NCBI GenBank assembly: GCA_013812655.1
Contig: JACCTC010000277.1
Coordinates: 1 to 36,249, forward strand
DNA length: 36,249 bases
Reading direction: 5' to 3'
Origin: Deltaproteobacteria bacterium
GTDB lineage: Bacteria; Myxococcota_A; Polyangia; Haliangiales; Haliangiaceae
Of this stretch, positions 26,905-35,109 are shown piece after piece (the stretch's first letter is position 1; every line of letters starts with the position of its first letter). The position numbers and the translations under genes were made by a program. Under the pieces are notes generated by a model. It made no database searches. It worked only from the letters and a program-made list of their open reading frames with translations, and was not told where the DNA came from.

Positions 26905-28680
26905 TCACGCGCGCTTCTGGATGCCATCGAACGCGACGACGCTCGAGTTGCTGAGGCCCGCCGCGTTGGCCTCGTCTGTATCGAGGTGCAGATCGAGCGT
27001 GAACGCATCGTTGACGCGGACGAGCACGTCACCCATGGTCAGCTCCCGATCGCCTTCAGCGCGGATCCGGATGACGTCCTTGTCGCCGACGCCGAACGCA
27101 CGGGCCTCGGTCGGGTGCATGTGGACGTGCCGCATCGCCATGATCACGCCGCTTCCGATCGTGACGTCGCCCGCCGGGCCGCGGAGCTTGAGCCCGGGCG
27201 TGCCGTGGAGCTGGCCGGACTCGCGCAGCGGGGGATCGACGCCGAGCTGCAGGGCGTCGGTTCGCGACACCTCGATCTGCGTGGCCTTGCGGAGCGGGTT
27301 GATGATCGCGACGCTGCGGATCTCGCCCTTGGGTCCGATCAGATCGACGGTCTCGCGCGTCACGAACTGGCCGGGCTGCGTGACGTCTCGCCGGCGGCTC
27401 AGCTCGTAGCCCGCACCGAACAGCGCGTCGCAATCAGCACGCGAGAGGTGGACGTGCCGCACCGAGACCCCAACCGGAATCGGCTTGCTGTGGACGCTGC
27501 GCATCGCGGCCGTGGGACCGACGAGCCGCCGCACGACGTCGCGCGCGATCATGCGCTCCTCGTCGGTGGTGACCACGAGCACGCGCGCGCCGGCGTGGCG
27601 CGTGGCGACGTCGACGATGCCGCCAGCCTCGGCTGGCCGTCGCGTCCGATTGGCCTCTGGGTCGAGATCGACGCCCAGGAAGTTCATCCGCTCGCACACC
27701 CGCTCGCGCACCATGGCCGAGTTTTCGCCGATGCCGCCGGTGAACACGATCGCGTCGATGCCGCCGAGCTCGGCCGCGTATGCGCCGATGTACTTGCGGA
27801 TCCGGCGCACGAAGATGTCGACGGCGAGCCGCGCACGGACCTCGCCACGCTCGGCGGCCGCCTGGACGTCGCGGAAGTCGGCGCCGATGCCCGAGATGCC
27901 CGCGAGCCCTGATTGCTTGTTCAGCAGCTGCTCGACCTCCAGCACGCTGACGCCCTGCCGGATCATCGCGAGCGGCACCGACGGATCGAGGTCGCCGCAC
28001 CGCGTGCCCATCACGAGTCCCTCGAGCGGTGTCATGCCCATCGACGTGTCGATCGAGATGCCTCCTTCGATCGCCGCGATACTCGCGCCACCGCCGAGGT
28101 GACAGGTGACAAGCCGGAGCCGCGCGAGATCGGTGCCCAGGTACTCGGCTGCCGACTGCGCCATGAACTGGTGACTGGGACCGTGGAAGCCGTACCGCCG
28201 GATCCCGCGCTCGAGGTACAGCTCGTACGGCAGGCCGTAGACGTACGAGTCCTCCGGCATGCCGGCGTGAAACGCGGTGTCGAACACGGCGACGTGCGGG
28301 ATGTCGCCGAACGCCTCGCGCGCCGCTCGGATGCCGAGCAGATTTGCCGGATTGTGGAGCGGCGCGAACACGGCGCACTCCTCGATGATCGCCTCGGCAG
28401 CGATGTCGACGAGCGTTGGCGCGATCAGGCGCTCGCCGCCGTGCACGACGCGGTGACCGATCGCGTCGATCTTGAGCCCGGCGAGCACGTCGGCGACGAC
28501 GCGTAGCGCCGCGCTGACGTCGAGCGCCGCGACGGGCGTCTCCTTGCCGGCGCGCACGTGGACCGCGGCCGCGGTGCCCATGCGCTCGATGCGGCCCCGC
28601 GCGAGGCTCGCCTCGATGTCCATGTCGTAGACGTCGTACTTCAGCGAGGTCGATCCGGCGTTGATCACGAGGACGTTCAT
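26905..28680 (-). CDS. Fused acetate kinase and PduL-type phosphotransacylase
   Basis: This single 591-residue frame carries two enzymes. Residues 1 to about 395 are acetate kinase: NAGSTSLKYDVYDM at the start, GHRVVHGGE, FDTAFHAGMP, GFHGPSHQF, LGGGASIAAIEGG, GTRCGDLDP and FTGGIGENS. From about residue 398 a PduL-type phosphotransacylase begins: IPVGVSVRHVHLSRADCDAL, later RHVHMHPTEARAFGV, the His clusters that bind zinc in PduL. The fused protein should convert acetyl-CoA and phosphate to acetyl phosphate and then make ATP and acetate (or the reverse). PduL is not related to classical Pta. The junction has no stop or frameshift. The start is ATG 28680, with a weak ribosome-binding site. The region upstream on the same strand is a damaged PRPP-synthase-like gene. 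Confidence 0.93.
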   Translation of the reverse strand: MNVLVINAGSTSLKYDVYDMDIEASLARGRIERMGTAAAVHVRAGKETPVAALDVSAALRVVADVLAGLKIDAIGHRVVHGGERLIAPTLVDIAAEAIIEECAVFAPLHNPANLLGIRAAREAFGDIPHVAVFDTAFHAGMPEDSYVYGLPYELYLERGIRRYGFHGPSHQFMAQSAAEYLGTDLARLRLVTCHLGGGASIAAIEGGISIDTSMGMTPLEGLVMGTRCGDLDPSVPLAMIRQGVSVLEVEQLLNKQSGLAGISGIGADFRDVQAAAERGEVRARLAVDIFVRRIRKYIGAYAAELGGIDAIVFTGGIGENSAMVRERVCERMNFLGVDLDPEANRTRRPAEAGGIVDVATRHAGARVLVVTTDEERMIARDVVRRLVGPTAAMRSVHSKPIPVGVSVRHVHLSRADCDALFGAGYELSRRRDVTQPGQFVTRETVDLIGPKGEIRSVAIINPLRKATQIEVSRTDALQLGVDPPLRESGQLHGTPGLKLRGPAGDVTIGSGVIMAMRHVHMHPTEARAFGVGDKDVIRIRAEGDRELTMGDVLVRVNDAFTLDLHLDTDEANAAGLSNSSVVAFDGIQKRA

Positions 28681-28724
28681 GGTTGCGGTTGTACCGCGAC
28701 CCGGCCGCCTGCTGCGCGTCGCCG

Positions 28725-29316
28725 CTACAGCCGCTGGCGAACTGCGTGGGCGAGCGAATCGGCGACGCAGATCCGGTTCGACGCGTGCAGGATCGTGTCG
28801 CACGTGACGATGCCCGTCGCGCCGGCGGCGACGAGCTCCTCGTGCACGGCATCCGCGAACACCGCGTGGATCGCGACGCACATCGGGGGCGCGCTGCCAG
28901 CGGCGCGGAGCTGGCGCGTCGCCTCGACCATCGTGCGACCGGTCGACACGATGTCGTCGATGACGACCGGCGTGTGGTCACCGAGGAGATCGACCGCGCG
29001 CTCCGGTGACGACACCGGCGCGAAGTACTGCTGGGTCACACCCTCGCCAGGGTTGAAGCGACTGTTCTGACGCATGTACGCGAGGTACGGCGCGACCTGC
29101 GAGCGCCGAGGTCACGCGCGGTGCCCGTGAGGAAGTTGTCGGCGTGCAGGTTCCCGACGATCACGGCGGTGTCGGCGATGCGATCGAGCGGGATCTGACG
29201 TAGAGTTCGCCATCGGGAAATTGCCGGATCTCCGGATGGACGTCCGTGACCCCGAGACGAATTCCGAGCCGCTCTGCATGGGCTTCGCTGCCCGGCACGG
29301 CGATGAGAACAGGCAC
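28725..29316 (-). pseudogene. PRPP-synthase-like phosphoribosyltransferase, two frameshifts
   Basis: Joined across three frames, the sequence reads as a PRPP synthetase family protein. The first part, from GTG 29316, runs MPVLIAVPGSEAHAERLG to FPDGELYVR. The frame then changes near 29200, continuing IPLDRIADTAVIVGNLHADN to ARDLGA. It changes again near 29105, continuing QVAPYLAYMRQNSRFNPGEG to the end. Each change equals one lost base (modulo three), and a few residues appear missing near the second. The PRPP-binding loop VVIDDIVSTGRTM survives in the last part (ATG 29075 onward, 116 residues). Either the gene is decaying or the assembly has errors. It lies 44 nt upstream of the acetate kinase fusion on the same strand. 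Confidence 0.8.
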
Positions 29317-29319
29317 ATG

Positions 29320-29624
29320 AGCATGCTACCCGAGCCGGTCGTGACCCGGAGTCGTCGAACATCGTGCCGCGATTACGCTCCCGTGCAGGAACCGAGGTCG
29401 CGTCGGCGGATCGGCCACATCAGACGAATGCCACGTCCTGGTCGAACAGCTTTTTCGATCCGATTCACGATTACAGCGTCAGCATAGACGCGGACAATAC
29501 TGAAACTTAACGTGCTCGTGATTTGCAATCGCCATCGAGCTTTGGCATTGATGCTCCGCTTGGAACGAGGACAGGTTGTCGTGACGAGATCGGGGACAGG
29601 TGGTAGGGACGAAAGGTGGTGGTC
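29320..29624. other. Gene-free region of lower GC content
   Basis: This stretch of about 305 nt lies between the phosphoribosyltransferase pseudogene and the LuxR-type gene, which are divergent. Its second half (about 29440-29570) is visibly richer in A and T than the surrounding genes and probably holds promoters for both sides. I found no convincing promoter hexamers, RNA structure or open frame with protein-like sequence. Confidence 0.5.
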
Positions 29625-30296
29625 ATGCAGTGCAACGAGGCTTTGGTGGGGAGGACGTCGCATGTCCGGGTCATGCTCGTCGACGAGCATCCTGCATTCA
29701 GGCTCGGTGTCCGGACGTTACTCGAGCATGATGCCGCCCTCTCGGTGACCGCGGATGTCGGGAGCCAGCGCGAGGCCATGGCGTACGCGCGCGAGCCTGC
29801 ATTCGATCTCGCGATCGTGGGCGAGCTGACGCCCGTCGTCGCAGGCGTCGAGCTGACCGTAGGTCTCCGCGAGCACTGGCCCGCTTGCAAGATCCTGGGC
29901 CTCACCGCCACCGAGGAGCCTATTCAGATCGCGGCGCTGCTGCGCGCCGGCGCCTCGGGTGTCGCGCTGAAGGCGCAAGCGCTCGGCGAGATCCATGAGG
30001 CGGTGACCGCGGTCTCGCAAGGCACGCGATACCTCCCGCCCTCCGTGTCAGTAGAGCGCATCGACCAGCTGCTGGCGCACGACGCGAACCGACGGCTCGA
30101 GCGGCTGACCACGCGCGAGCGCGAGGTGTTCGAGCTCCTCGTCGCCGGCCATTCCAACGAGAGCATCGCCAGCAAGCTGTTCATCGCCCGGCGCACGGTC
30201 GAGACGCATCGCCAGCACATCACGCGCAAGCTCGAGGTCCACTCGCTACTCGAGCTGGTGCGACTCGCGGTGCGCCACGGGATCACGCGTATTTGA
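29625..30296 (+). CDS. LuxR/NarL-type regulator with a degenerate receiver
   Basis: The 223-residue product starts at ATG 29625, 8 nt after AAGG (29613-29616); GTG 29616 is in frame. The N-terminal 125 residues have the receiver fold: VRVMLVDEHPAFRLGVRTLL, LGLTATEEP and GVALKAQ. The position of the phospho-acceptor Asp is Gly66 (FDLAIVGELTP), so classical phosphorylation is not expected. The C-terminal LuxR helix-turn-helix is intact: LTTREREVFELLVAGHSNES, then SKLFIARRTVETHRQHITRK. It should bind DNA, perhaps constitutively or controlled by ligand or protein contact. A soluble histidine kinase follows 205 nt downstream, which is odd for a receiver without Asp. Confidence 0.88.
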   Translation: MQCNEALVGRTSHVRVMLVDEHPAFRLGVRTLLEHDAALSVTADVGSQREAMAYAREPAFDLAIVGELTPVVAGVELTVGLREHWPACKILGLTATEEPIQIAALLRAGASGVALKAQALGEIHEAVTAVSQGTRYLPPSVSVERIDQLLAHDANRRLERLTTREREVFELLVAGHSNESIASKLFIARRTVETHRQHITRKLEVHSLLELVRLAVRHGITRI

Positions 30297-30509
30297 TCTT
30301 CTGTTCGCAGAACTCGTAAGCGAGAGCACGTGTTCTGGTGACTCGATCCTCTCATCGTATAACTTTCCATCGAAGCAAGTTTTGCACTCCGAATCTCCGT
30401 CGAAGAACACGTAGAACTGCGGATAGCCGTGCTCGCGGTTGCCCGGTAAACAGAAGGTCAGAGTCGTTGCGGGGGCAGTGGTGACGAACAGGAGCACAAC
30501 GATGAGCAC
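30246..30509 (-). CDS. Possible small secreted Cys-containing protein
   Basis: On the minus strand a frame of 87 codons starts at GTG 30509 with a hydrophobic leader (MLIVVLLFVTTAPATT) that resembles a short signal peptide, followed by a Cys-containing segment (LTFCLPGN, YVFFDGDSECKTCFDGKLYD). It fills most of the gap between the LuxR gene and the histidine kinase and overlaps both ends of them. Codon third positions are GC-rich in the first 40 codons but not later. There is no clear ribosome-binding site. It could be a remnant or chance; listed because the leader is convincing. Confidence 0.25.
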   Translation of the reverse strand: MLIVVLLFVTTAPATTLTFCLPGNREHGYPQFYVFFDGDSECKTCFDGKLYDERIESPEHVLSLTSSANRRSNTRDPVAHRESHQLE

Positions 30510-31419
30510 GATCGAGCGCCATCACGGACAACCGTTCACCTACGACTACGACTTCGAGACGCCCGAGCCTGGAGAGCTCGCGCGAGGTTCGTTCGCGCAC
30601 GGCACCGGCACACTCGAGCTGACGCCAGCCGGCCAGGCGATGCTGTTCGACTCGGATCCCGAGATGGCCGAGACCGGACGCTACACGTCCGTCCCCGGTG
30701 ACGACGAACCTGCCCGGCTCGATGACTCGGGGGCGCGCAGCGTGCGCGTCGAGGACGTCGCGGAGATCGCGCACGATCTGAGAAGCCCGCTGTCGACGAT
30801 CGCGCTCGAGGTATCGACGATCCAGGAGAGCCTGACGGGCGAAGGAAACATCGAGGTCCGGAGCTCGCTCACGCGCGTCGAACGCAACATCGCAGCGCTC
30901 GATCACATGGTTCACGACCTGCTGGACCTCGCGTCGATCGACGGCCACCGTCTACGCATCCGCCGCAAGCCCGTCGACATCGCGGTGCTGGTCGTCGAGC
31001 TCGCCGAACGCGTCATCGCGACGCGTGATCGCAAACGCATCTTCCTCGACATCGCGGCGCCGATCGTGCTCCTCGCGGACGGTCCGCGGATCGAGCGCGT
31101 CGTCGCGAACTTGATCCAGAACGCGTTCAAGTACGCGCCGCGCGGCTCGCCGGTGACCGTGCAGCTCGAAGACCTCGGAGATCGCGCGCGGGTGTCGGTG
31201 ATCGACGAGGGTCCAGGCCTCAGCCGCGAGGAAGCTCGCTTCATCTTCGACAAGTTCCGTCGCACGCGTTCGGCAACCGTCGTCGATGGCAACGGGCTCG
31301 GCCTCTTCATCAGCAGCAAGATCGTCGAGGCCCACGGCGGCCGCATCGGCGTGTCGAGCACCTTGGGCAAGGGCTCGCGCTTCTACTTCGAGCTCCCGAT
31401 CGGGCCGGATCGCTTCTAG
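30502..31419 (+). CDS. Soluble sensor histidine kinase
   Basis: The 305-residue kinase starts at ATG 30502, 7 nt after AGGAG (30490-30494). There is no membrane helix. The first 85 residues are polar, acidic and without a recognisable sensor domain. The H-box is VAEIAHDLRSPLSTI with His91, followed by a dimerisation helix. The ATPase domain shows the N-box NLIQNAFKYAP, G1 VIDEGPGL, F-box FDKFRR and G2 GNGLGLFISSKI, ending in HGGRIGVSSTLGKGSRFYF. All catalytic motifs look intact. The neighbouring LuxR-type gene has no phospho-acceptor Asp, so its real target is probably elsewhere. Its last codon overlaps the stop of the convergent hydrolase gene (TAG and CTA share bases at 31416-31419). Confidence 0.9.
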   Translation: MSTIERHHGQPFTYDYDFETPEPGELARGSFAHGTGTLELTPAGQAMLFDSDPEMAETGRYTSVPGDDEPARLDDSGARSVRVEDVAEIAHDLRSPLSTIALEVSTIQESLTGEGNIEVRSSLTRVERNIAALDHMVHDLLDLASIDGHRLRIRRKPVDIAVLVVELAERVIATRDRKRIFLDIAAPIVLLADGPRIERVVANLIQNAFKYAPRGSPVTVQLEDLGDRARVSVIDEGPGLSREEARFIFDKFRRTRSATVVDGNGLGLFISSKIVEAHGGRIGVSSTLGKGSRFYFELPIGPDRF

Positions 31420-32390
31420 AACGCCTTGAGCGGCGTCACGCGGAGCAGCGTCGGGATCACCTTGCGGCTCGTCACGATCTGCATGTGCCCGTACTGCGAG
31501 CGGATGTAGAGCAACTTCGCACCGCGCTCGCGCTTCGTGAAGTCCCAGATCCCGTCGGGCATCTTCTCGCGCGCGACCGCGAACTTGTACTTCTTCGCGA
31601 AGCTCGCCGACGAGTCCGCCGTGCTCGCAGCGACGACGATCAGCTTGTGGTGGTCGGCGCGCTTGCCGCTCGCGATGAACTCGTCGAACGCGCGCTCGCC
31701 GGCGTACATCGCATCGAGCAGGATGATCTGATCGACGCCGCGGTGATCGACCCACTGCATCACCGTACGAAACGCACCGGAGTGCCCGATCACGACGATC
31801 GGACCGTCGGGCAGCTTGACGTTCGCGCGGGTGACGGCGCGCCGCAGATCGGTGAGCGCCGGCCACCGCACGGACTCCTCGTTCGAGGACGGCGCGTCGG
31901 GGACGATGAACATCGCGTTCTGGCGGCTCGCGCGAAACTGCTTCGCGAGCTCGTGGTTCTTCCACGCGCCATCCGCGTCGGTCCAGTAGCCATGCACGTA
32001 GACGACCGTGCCCGCGGTCTCGCGATCGTAGTCAGGCGGAACCCAGACGTGCACCGCGCCCTGCGCCGTCTTGATCCGGAAGTGGCGACCACCGAGCACG
32101 GTGTTCTCCTCCTTCTCAAGACGACCGGTGCCGTTGTCCCGAACGCGAGGGCGTGGTGGTCGCTGTGTCGACAGTCGCGCACGCGGCACGCTGGTTGCCG
32201 GTGCGGTCGTCGTCGGAGCGGGCTCGGGATCGGGGATCGAATCCGCCGGGTGGATCGGCGCGAGCTCGTTCTCGCCGGGCGTCCCGGCCTCGTCGATCGC
32301 CGGTTCCGCGAGCGGCAACGATTCCTCGGCACGCACGTCCGAGGACACCAGCCACGACAGCGCGAGCAACGCGACGACCGAACGATTCAT
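31416..32390 (-). CDS. Secreted alpha/beta hydrolase
   Basis: The 324-residue product starts at ATG 32390, overlapping the upstream gene's stop (ATGA). A signal peptide (about residues 1-21, ending VRA-E) precedes a Pro/Thr-rich linker to about residue 95. The catalytic domain begins HFRIKTAQGAVHVWVPPDYD. The oxyanion-hole region is VVYVHGYW, the nucleophile elbow is VVIGHSGAF with Ser204, and LLDAMYAGERAFDEFI and SQYGHMQIV are plausible acid and His regions. The substrate is unknown; extracellular or periplasmic ester hydrolysis is likely. Overlap with the preceding gene implies co-translation and a shared task. Confidence 0.82.
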   Translation of the reverse strand: MNRSVVALLALSWLVSSDVRAEESLPLAEPAIDEAGTPGENELAPIHPADSIPDPEPAPTTTAPATSVPRARLSTQRPPRPRVRDNGTGRLEKEENTVLGGRHFRIKTAQGAVHVWVPPDYDRETAGTVVYVHGYWTDADGAWKNHELAKQFRASRQNAMFIVPDAPSSNEESVRWPALTDLRRAVTRANVKLPDGPIVVIGHSGAFRTVMQWVDHRGVDQIILLDAMYAGERAFDEFIASGKRADHHKLIVVAASTADSSASFAKKYKFAVAREKMPDGIWDFTKRERGAKLLYIRSQYGHMQIVTSRKVIPTLLRVTPLKAF

Positions 32391-33556
32391 TGCTTGGGCT
32401 CCGCGGGCTTCGTGATCATGAGGTGGAGGTTCTTCTCGGCGTCGGGATAGCCGTAGCGGAAGGGCAGCTTGCGACGCGGCTGGCCGGCCCACAGCTTCAC
32501 CATCTCCTCGCCGATCACCGGATCGGCGTCGGGCAGGAACGGGCCCTTGAACGAGCCGTACGTGATCTGCTGAAAGCCCGCCTTGCGCGCGGGACGTGGC
32601 GCGATCCCGGTCGCGTCCGACGCCATCCACACCATGTTCGCGAGCAAGTAATCCCGGATCCCCGAGAACGCGCCGTTCCAGATCAGGTAGCTCGCCGCCT
32701 TGGTCAGCGCGACGATCTTGCCCTTCGCGAGCAGGTGCTTCTCGAGCGGCGAGCCCTTGAACGCCTTGTCGGCGAGGTTCGCGGCGACATGGCGGTGAAC
32801 GATCGTCGGCGCCGTCGGATCGCCGGCCTTGCGGAACGTCAGCTCCATGTTCGTGAACGCCTCGGAGAAGTCGGTGTCGACCCAGCCGCCCTTCTTCTTC
32901 TTCGCCTTCTTCGGCGCGAGCGCCTCGATCTCGGCCTGCGTCAGGTAGTGCAGCGTGCCGGCTTCCTCGAACGTGAAGTACTTCAGCGACACCGGCTCGT
33001 AGCCGAGCGCCGCCATGCCGGTGAGGTGAAACGACAGCTGCCCGGGGATACCGCCGCGCTCGAGCTTGCGCATGTTCTCGCTCGTCGAGTCGTTGAGCGT
33101 GAGTAGCCCGTAGATCGCGGCGCGATACGCCGCGAGCGTCTGCGCGAGCTGCCACTTCTTGTCGAGCTTGCCGAGTCGCCGCGGATCGCCGGCATGCTCG
33201 AGCGACATCGTCGTGATCTCGCGCGCGTCCGGATAGGTGACCAGCGCACTCACGAGATCGCCACCACCGAACGGATAGACGACCGTGTTCGGGATGCCGG
33301 CCGGCCGCACCGTCGCGAAGAAGGTCTGCGCGGGCGTGACGTACTTCTCGGTGAACCGCTCGTACCGCTTCGCCATCTCGACGCAGTGCTTGTCGACCGT
33401 CTTGGCGTCGAGGTTCGCGGGCACCGGATCAGCGCCCTTGCAGGCGACGACCCGGTAATACAGCTTCGCGTCCGCGATGAAATCGGCGCCATGGTCGGCG
33501 CGCGCGACGCCCGTGCTCGCCAGCACCAACGCGAAAACAGTCAGCGATCTCCGCAT
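32387..33556 (-). CDS. Secreted protein of unknown function
   Basis: The 389-residue product starts at ATG 33556, 5 nt after GGGAGG, with a signal peptide ending VARAD. The mature protein is soluble and mixed helical, with conserved-looking segments: AKLYYRVVACKG, TVVYPFGGGDLVSALVTYPD, EHAGDPRRL and FHLTGMAALGYEPV. I do not recognise the family. The local pattern of Gly-Gly-Asp and Tyr-Pro-Asp at about residues 90-110 and the Asn-Gly-Ala-Phe-Ser-Gly at about 295 could be binding surfaces. The stop overlaps the start of the downstream hydrolase, so the two form an operon. A Lys-rich insert (PKKAKKKKGG) sits near residue 220. Periplasmic or secreted location is likely. Confidence 0.78.
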   Translation of the reverse strand: MRRSLTVFALVLASTGVARADHGADFIADAKLYYRVVACKGADPVPANLDAKTVDKHCVEMAKRYERFTEKYVTPAQTFFATVRPAGIPNTVVYPFGGGDLVSALVTYPDAREITTMSLEHAGDPRRLGKLDKKWQLAQTLAAYRAAIYGLLTLNDSTSENMRKLERGGIPGQLSFHLTGMAALGYEPVSLKYFTFEEAGTLHYLTQAEIEALAPKKAKKKKGGWVDTDFSEAFTNMELTFRKAGDPTAPTIVHRHVAANLADKAFKGSPLEKHLLAKGKIVALTKAASYLIWNGAFSGIRDYLLANMVWMASDATGIAPRPARKAGFQQITYGSFKGPFLPDADPVIGEEMVKLWAGQPRRKLPFRYGYPDAEKNLHLMITKPAEPKQ

Positions 33557-33605
33557 GGGGCCTCCCAAGACATATGACGATCGATCGGACGGCGCCATTT
33601 CCTGA

Positions 33606-34187
33606 CTAATTCACGTCGCCGCGGCGATCGCTGGCAGACCCGGGCTTGGGCCCGACGAGGCTGTGCAGGACGGCCTTCGCGACCTCCTCGCCGCTCGTGT
33701 CGCGCAGCGTCACGGGCACGTCGTACTGGGCGCGGACCGCCGTGCGAGGGACCGGTGGCTCGCCGACGGCGGTGATCGCCCCGCGCGCCTTCTTCAGGTA
33801 ATCGATCTCCATGCCGCTGACGATGAACCGCGCGTCATCCGGTAGCGAGTACGCGAGCGCGACGTTGCCCGCGAGCTCGGCGAGGTTCGCGAGCGCGACG
33901 GCGTGCACGCAGTCGAGGTGGTTGCGGATCGCGCGGCGATCCTGCATCTGGACCTCGGCGTAGCCGGGCCGCAGCACGGTCACCGTCGCGTTGATGCTGC
34001 CGGTGTACGGCGCCATCCGGCCGACGAGCCGCGAGAACACGATCTTGCCGCCCGGGATCCCCGACAGGAAGTTCCAGGCATCGCGGATGAGGTTGCGGCT
34101 CCCATCGAGGCGCACCGTCGGCAGCAGCCTGGCGAGCGGCCGCCCCAGAGGCGTGATCAACGGCATGATGCGGTCGGCGAGGGACAT
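33606..34187 (-). CDS. DUF4442 hotdog-fold thioesterase-like protein
   Basis: The 193-residue product starts at ATG 34187, with AGGG about 8 nt upstream. It has the DUF4442/hotdog layout: an amphipathic N-terminal part, then SINATVTVLRPGYAEVQMQD, RAIRNHLDCVHAVALANLAE (the hotdog helix with the conserved Asn-His region) and strands DARFIVSGMEIDYLKKARG. Relatives include thioesterase-superfamily proteins acting on acyl-CoA or acyl-ACP; substrate here is unknown. It lies 49 nt upstream of the secreted-protein operon on the same strand but with its own likely ribosome-binding site. No membrane helix or signal peptide is evident. Confidence 0.83.
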   Translation of the reverse strand: MSLADRIMPLITPLGRPLARLLPTVRLDGSRNLIRDAWNFLSGIPGGKIVFSRLVGRMAPYTGSINATVTVLRPGYAEVQMQDRRAIRNHLDCVHAVALANLAELAGNVALAYSLPDDARFIVSGMEIDYLKKARGAITAVGEPPVPRTAVRAQYDVPVTLRDTSGEEVAKAVLHSLVGPKPGSASDRRGDVN

Positions 34188-34331
34188 CCGGCGGACCCTA
34201 TCAGAATCGTCGCCGGGATCCTGCGGGCTTTTGTTCGACGACCTTCACGGACGGTCCGGATCGCTCCGCTGATTTCGTGACCGACCCGACGCCGAAGTGC
34301 ATGCTCGGGGGAGTAGGATGCGCCTGCCCCC

Positions 34332-34985
34332 ATGACCATTCCACGCCTCGCATGCGCCGGACTCGTCCTCGCGCTGTCGGTCGGCGGTTGCAGTAGCCCC
34401 GCCAAGAAACAGCCCCTCACCCTCCAGGAGATGATCTCCGCGGATCCGCTCCCCCTCGCGAAGGGGTCGAAGTGGACGTACGCGGTGACCGTCACGCGGT
34501 TCGATCCCGAGCTCGACAAGGAGACGACCCGGACGCTGTCGTGGGTCACCGAGGTCGTCGATGCCAAGGAGAGCAACGGCGTCATCGCGTTCCGCGTGAA
34601 GGGCTGGCCCACCGATCTCGCGTCGAATGACTTCGGCGACACCCAGCCGGTCGCGACCGAGCGGACGATCTTGCGCAGCGGGAACAACTTCCTGTTCGGC
34701 ACCTCCGCCGAGCCGACGCTCGAGGGTGCCGAGGGCTGGTTCTCGTGGCCGGTGATCGATGGCCAGAAGATCTGCCCGAGCGCCGAGATGGTCTACTGCT
34801 GGTTGGTCACCGCGATCGACACCGGCTACAAGCTCACGTTCTACACCGGGCCCGACGAGCAATCGTTCGAGCTCGAGCCCAACACGGGCATCTCGCGCTT
34901 CCACTACGCGCACCACGGCACGACCAACGAGGTCGAGGCCAAGCTCGTCTCGTACACAAAATCCGGCAAAGCCGGCCGCCGGTAG
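34332..34985 (+). CDS. Lipoprotein of unknown function
   Basis: The 217-residue product starts at ATG 34332; no clear ribosome-binding site precedes it. The signal peptide ends in the lipobox VGGC, so the lipidated Cys is residue 20. The mature domain begins with a linker and then PLAKGSKWTYAVTVTRFDPE, a pattern seen in beta-rich lipoproteins that hold a lipocalin-like or calycin-like sheet. Two Cys (KICPSAEMVYCW) may form a disulfide. It stands alone, upstream of clpP, with 124 nt between. The function is unknown; it is probably an outer-membrane lipoprotein. Confidence 0.8.
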   Translation: MTIPRLACAGLVLALSVGGCSSPAKKQPLTLQEMISADPLPLAKGSKWTYAVTVTRFDPELDKETTRTLSWVTEVVDAKESNGVIAFRVKGWPTDLASNDFGDTQPVATERTILRSGNNFLFGTSAEPTLEGAEGWFSWPVIDGQKICPSAEMVYCWLVTAIDTGYKLTFYTGPDEQSFELEPNTGISRFHYAHHGTTNEVEAKLVSYTKSGKAGRR

Positions 34986-35109
34986 CCGCCGGGCGCGGCT
35001 CGCACGGGTCGGCCAGGCTACCTGCCCGAAGTGACAGGCGTTCATTTGGAGTCGGGGGGGCTCCGCGCGTTGCGCGTGCTCGTCGGCGCTCGTACAGTCG
35101 AGGCACGCC

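Noticed and set aside
29500-29560. A sigma-54-type promoter suggested by TTGGCATTGATGCTCCGCTT upstream of the LuxR gene.
   Set aside because: The GG and GC elements are not at the required 10-nt separation.
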